Positions 63,447-64,000 of a DNA stretch of 64,000 nucleotides are shown in pieces. The translations under genes and the position numbers were made by a program. A model generated the notes under the pieces. That model did no database searches and was not told the origin of the DNA. It worked only from the letters and a program-made list of their open reading frames with translations. The stretch comes from Providencia manganoxydans (lineage in GTDB: Bacteria > Pseudomonadota > Gammaproteobacteria > Enterobacterales > Enterobacteriaceae): NCBI RefSeq assembly GCF_016618195.1, contig NZ_CP067099.1, positions 2,976,001 to 3,040,000 on the forward strand, read 5' to 3'. How positions within the stretch are numbered: the stretch's first letter is position 1; the number at the start of each line of letters is the position of its first letter.

Positions 63447-64000
63447 CTACCAAACAGGTTGCTCATCTTGTAAGAACGGATTGGTTTTACGTTCATACCC
63501 TAGATCAGACATTGGCCCATGCCCTGATATAAATTGGTATTCATCGCCCAATGGTAAGACTTTATTTTTAATTGAAGAAATCAATGCTTGATGGTCTCCA
63601 CGTGGAAAATCGCTACGCCCCACACCACCTTTAAATAATACATCGCCCATTGAAATAAGTTTGTCTGCATGATTAACAAATATAATATGACCTGGCGTAT
63701 GTCCCGGACAATGCAATACATCAAAACTTAGTCCACCACAGGTTACTGTTTGCCCTTCTTCTAACCAATAATCAGGTGTAAAATCAGGACAATCGCCGAT
63801 ATTAAACATCGCATTTTGTTGGGCTAAATTTTCAATCCAAAATGCATCTTCTTTTTGCGGGCCATAAATTGGCACAGAAAAATGCTTTGAAATCGTTGCA
63901 GACGCACCAATATGATCAGAATGCCCATGAGTCAGTAATATTTTAGTCAGTTTTAGGTCACGACTTTCAATCGCCGCGATCAGTTTCTCTGCTTCACCGC
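63447..64000 (-). CDS. ycbL: MBL-fold hydrolase YcbL, 5' end beyond window
   Basis: The minus-strand frame stays open to the window edge; about 184 residues are visible. The metal motif THGHSDHIGA lies about 40 residues in from the window edge, followed by the later zinc ligands in VLHCPGHTPGHIIF and FISGHGPMSD. The block DVLFKGGVGRSDFPRGDHQA is typical of YcbL, a type II glyoxalase-like enzyme. It is adjacent to aspC as in E. coli. The N-terminal ~30 residues are missing only because the window ends. Confidence 0.93.
   Translation of the reverse strand, partial: GEAEKLIAAIESRDLKLTKILLTHGHSDHIGASATISKHFSVPIYGPQKEDAFWIENLAQQNAMFNIGDCPDFTPDYWLEEGQTVTCGGLSFDVLHCPGHTPGHIIFVNHADKLISMGDVLFKGGVGRSDFPRGDHQALISSIKNKVLPLGDEYQFISGHGPMSDLGYERKTNPFLQDEQPVW

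Noticed and set aside
1..64000. CRISPR arrays, intact insertion sequences or prophage modules
   Set aside because: No regularly spaced repeats, transposase motifs or phage structural genes were recognised on either strand.

Overview
The window reads as a chromosomal segment of a moderately AT-rich enterobacterium, most probably Providencia or a close Morganellaceae relative. From about 27.4 kb to the right end the gene order follows the Escherichia coli 21-23 min region: serT, tusE, yccX, hspQ, yccU, mgsA, helD, yccS, sxy, sulA, ompA, matP, lonB, fabA, rmf, pqiCBA, uup, rlmKL, ycbX, zapC, pyrD, pepN, pncB, asnS, an ompF-like porin, aspC and ycbL. Several E. coli neighbours (yccA, rlmI, yccT, yccF, the ssu genes) are missing from their usual places. 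Protein sequences differ enough from E. coli to place the genome outside Escherichia/Salmonella, and a D-lyxose isomerase of this type has been characterised from Providencia stuartii. The genus call is inference.

Left part (1-18.8 kb) is accessory metabolism and efflux. A divergent pentose/pentitol locus holds a D-lyxose isomerase facing a xylitol-type dehydrogenase, xylulokinase and a complete sugar ABC importer; both enzymes would produce D-xylulose for the kinase. Next come three regulator-target pairs with readable control sites: MarR with an FUSC-type membrane protein (two identical 15-bp palindromes), TetR with an EmrAB-like membrane-fusion protein plus MFS pump (two identical 13-bp palindromes), and a cysteine-free MerR regulator with an SDR oxidoreductase (a 19-bp-spacer promoter with a central dyad). 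A sodium:alanine symporter, a DyP-type peroxidase, a PhzF-like protein and a small exported protein lie among them.

Middle part (about 18.8-27.4 kb) is strikingly AT-rich and looks like an old island beside tRNA-Ser(UGA). It holds an orphan colicin-immunity-like protein, a solitary outer-membrane beta-barrel, a three-gene set (indolepyruvate/phenylpyruvate decarboxylase, SDR, methyltransferase lacking the usual catalytic His), about 1.1 kb without recognisable genes, a YcxB-like membrane protein, and, next to the tRNA, the N-terminal relic of a P4-type integrase joined to the C-terminal relic of a FinO/ProQ protein.

Right part (27.4-64 kb) is the conserved core. Notable details are a 58-codon GhoT/OrtT-family membrane toxin gene between matP and lonB, the 56-aa ribosome modulation factor gene on the minus strand, a LexA box on sulA, FadR/FabR-type sites on fabA, a sigma-32-like promoter on hspQ, and several ERIC-like intergenic repeats. 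A serine alpha/beta hydrolase of the chlorophyllase/cutinase-like type is inserted between the porin and aspC. The window ends inside ycbL. No CRISPR array, rRNA, intact insertion sequence or prophage was seen.
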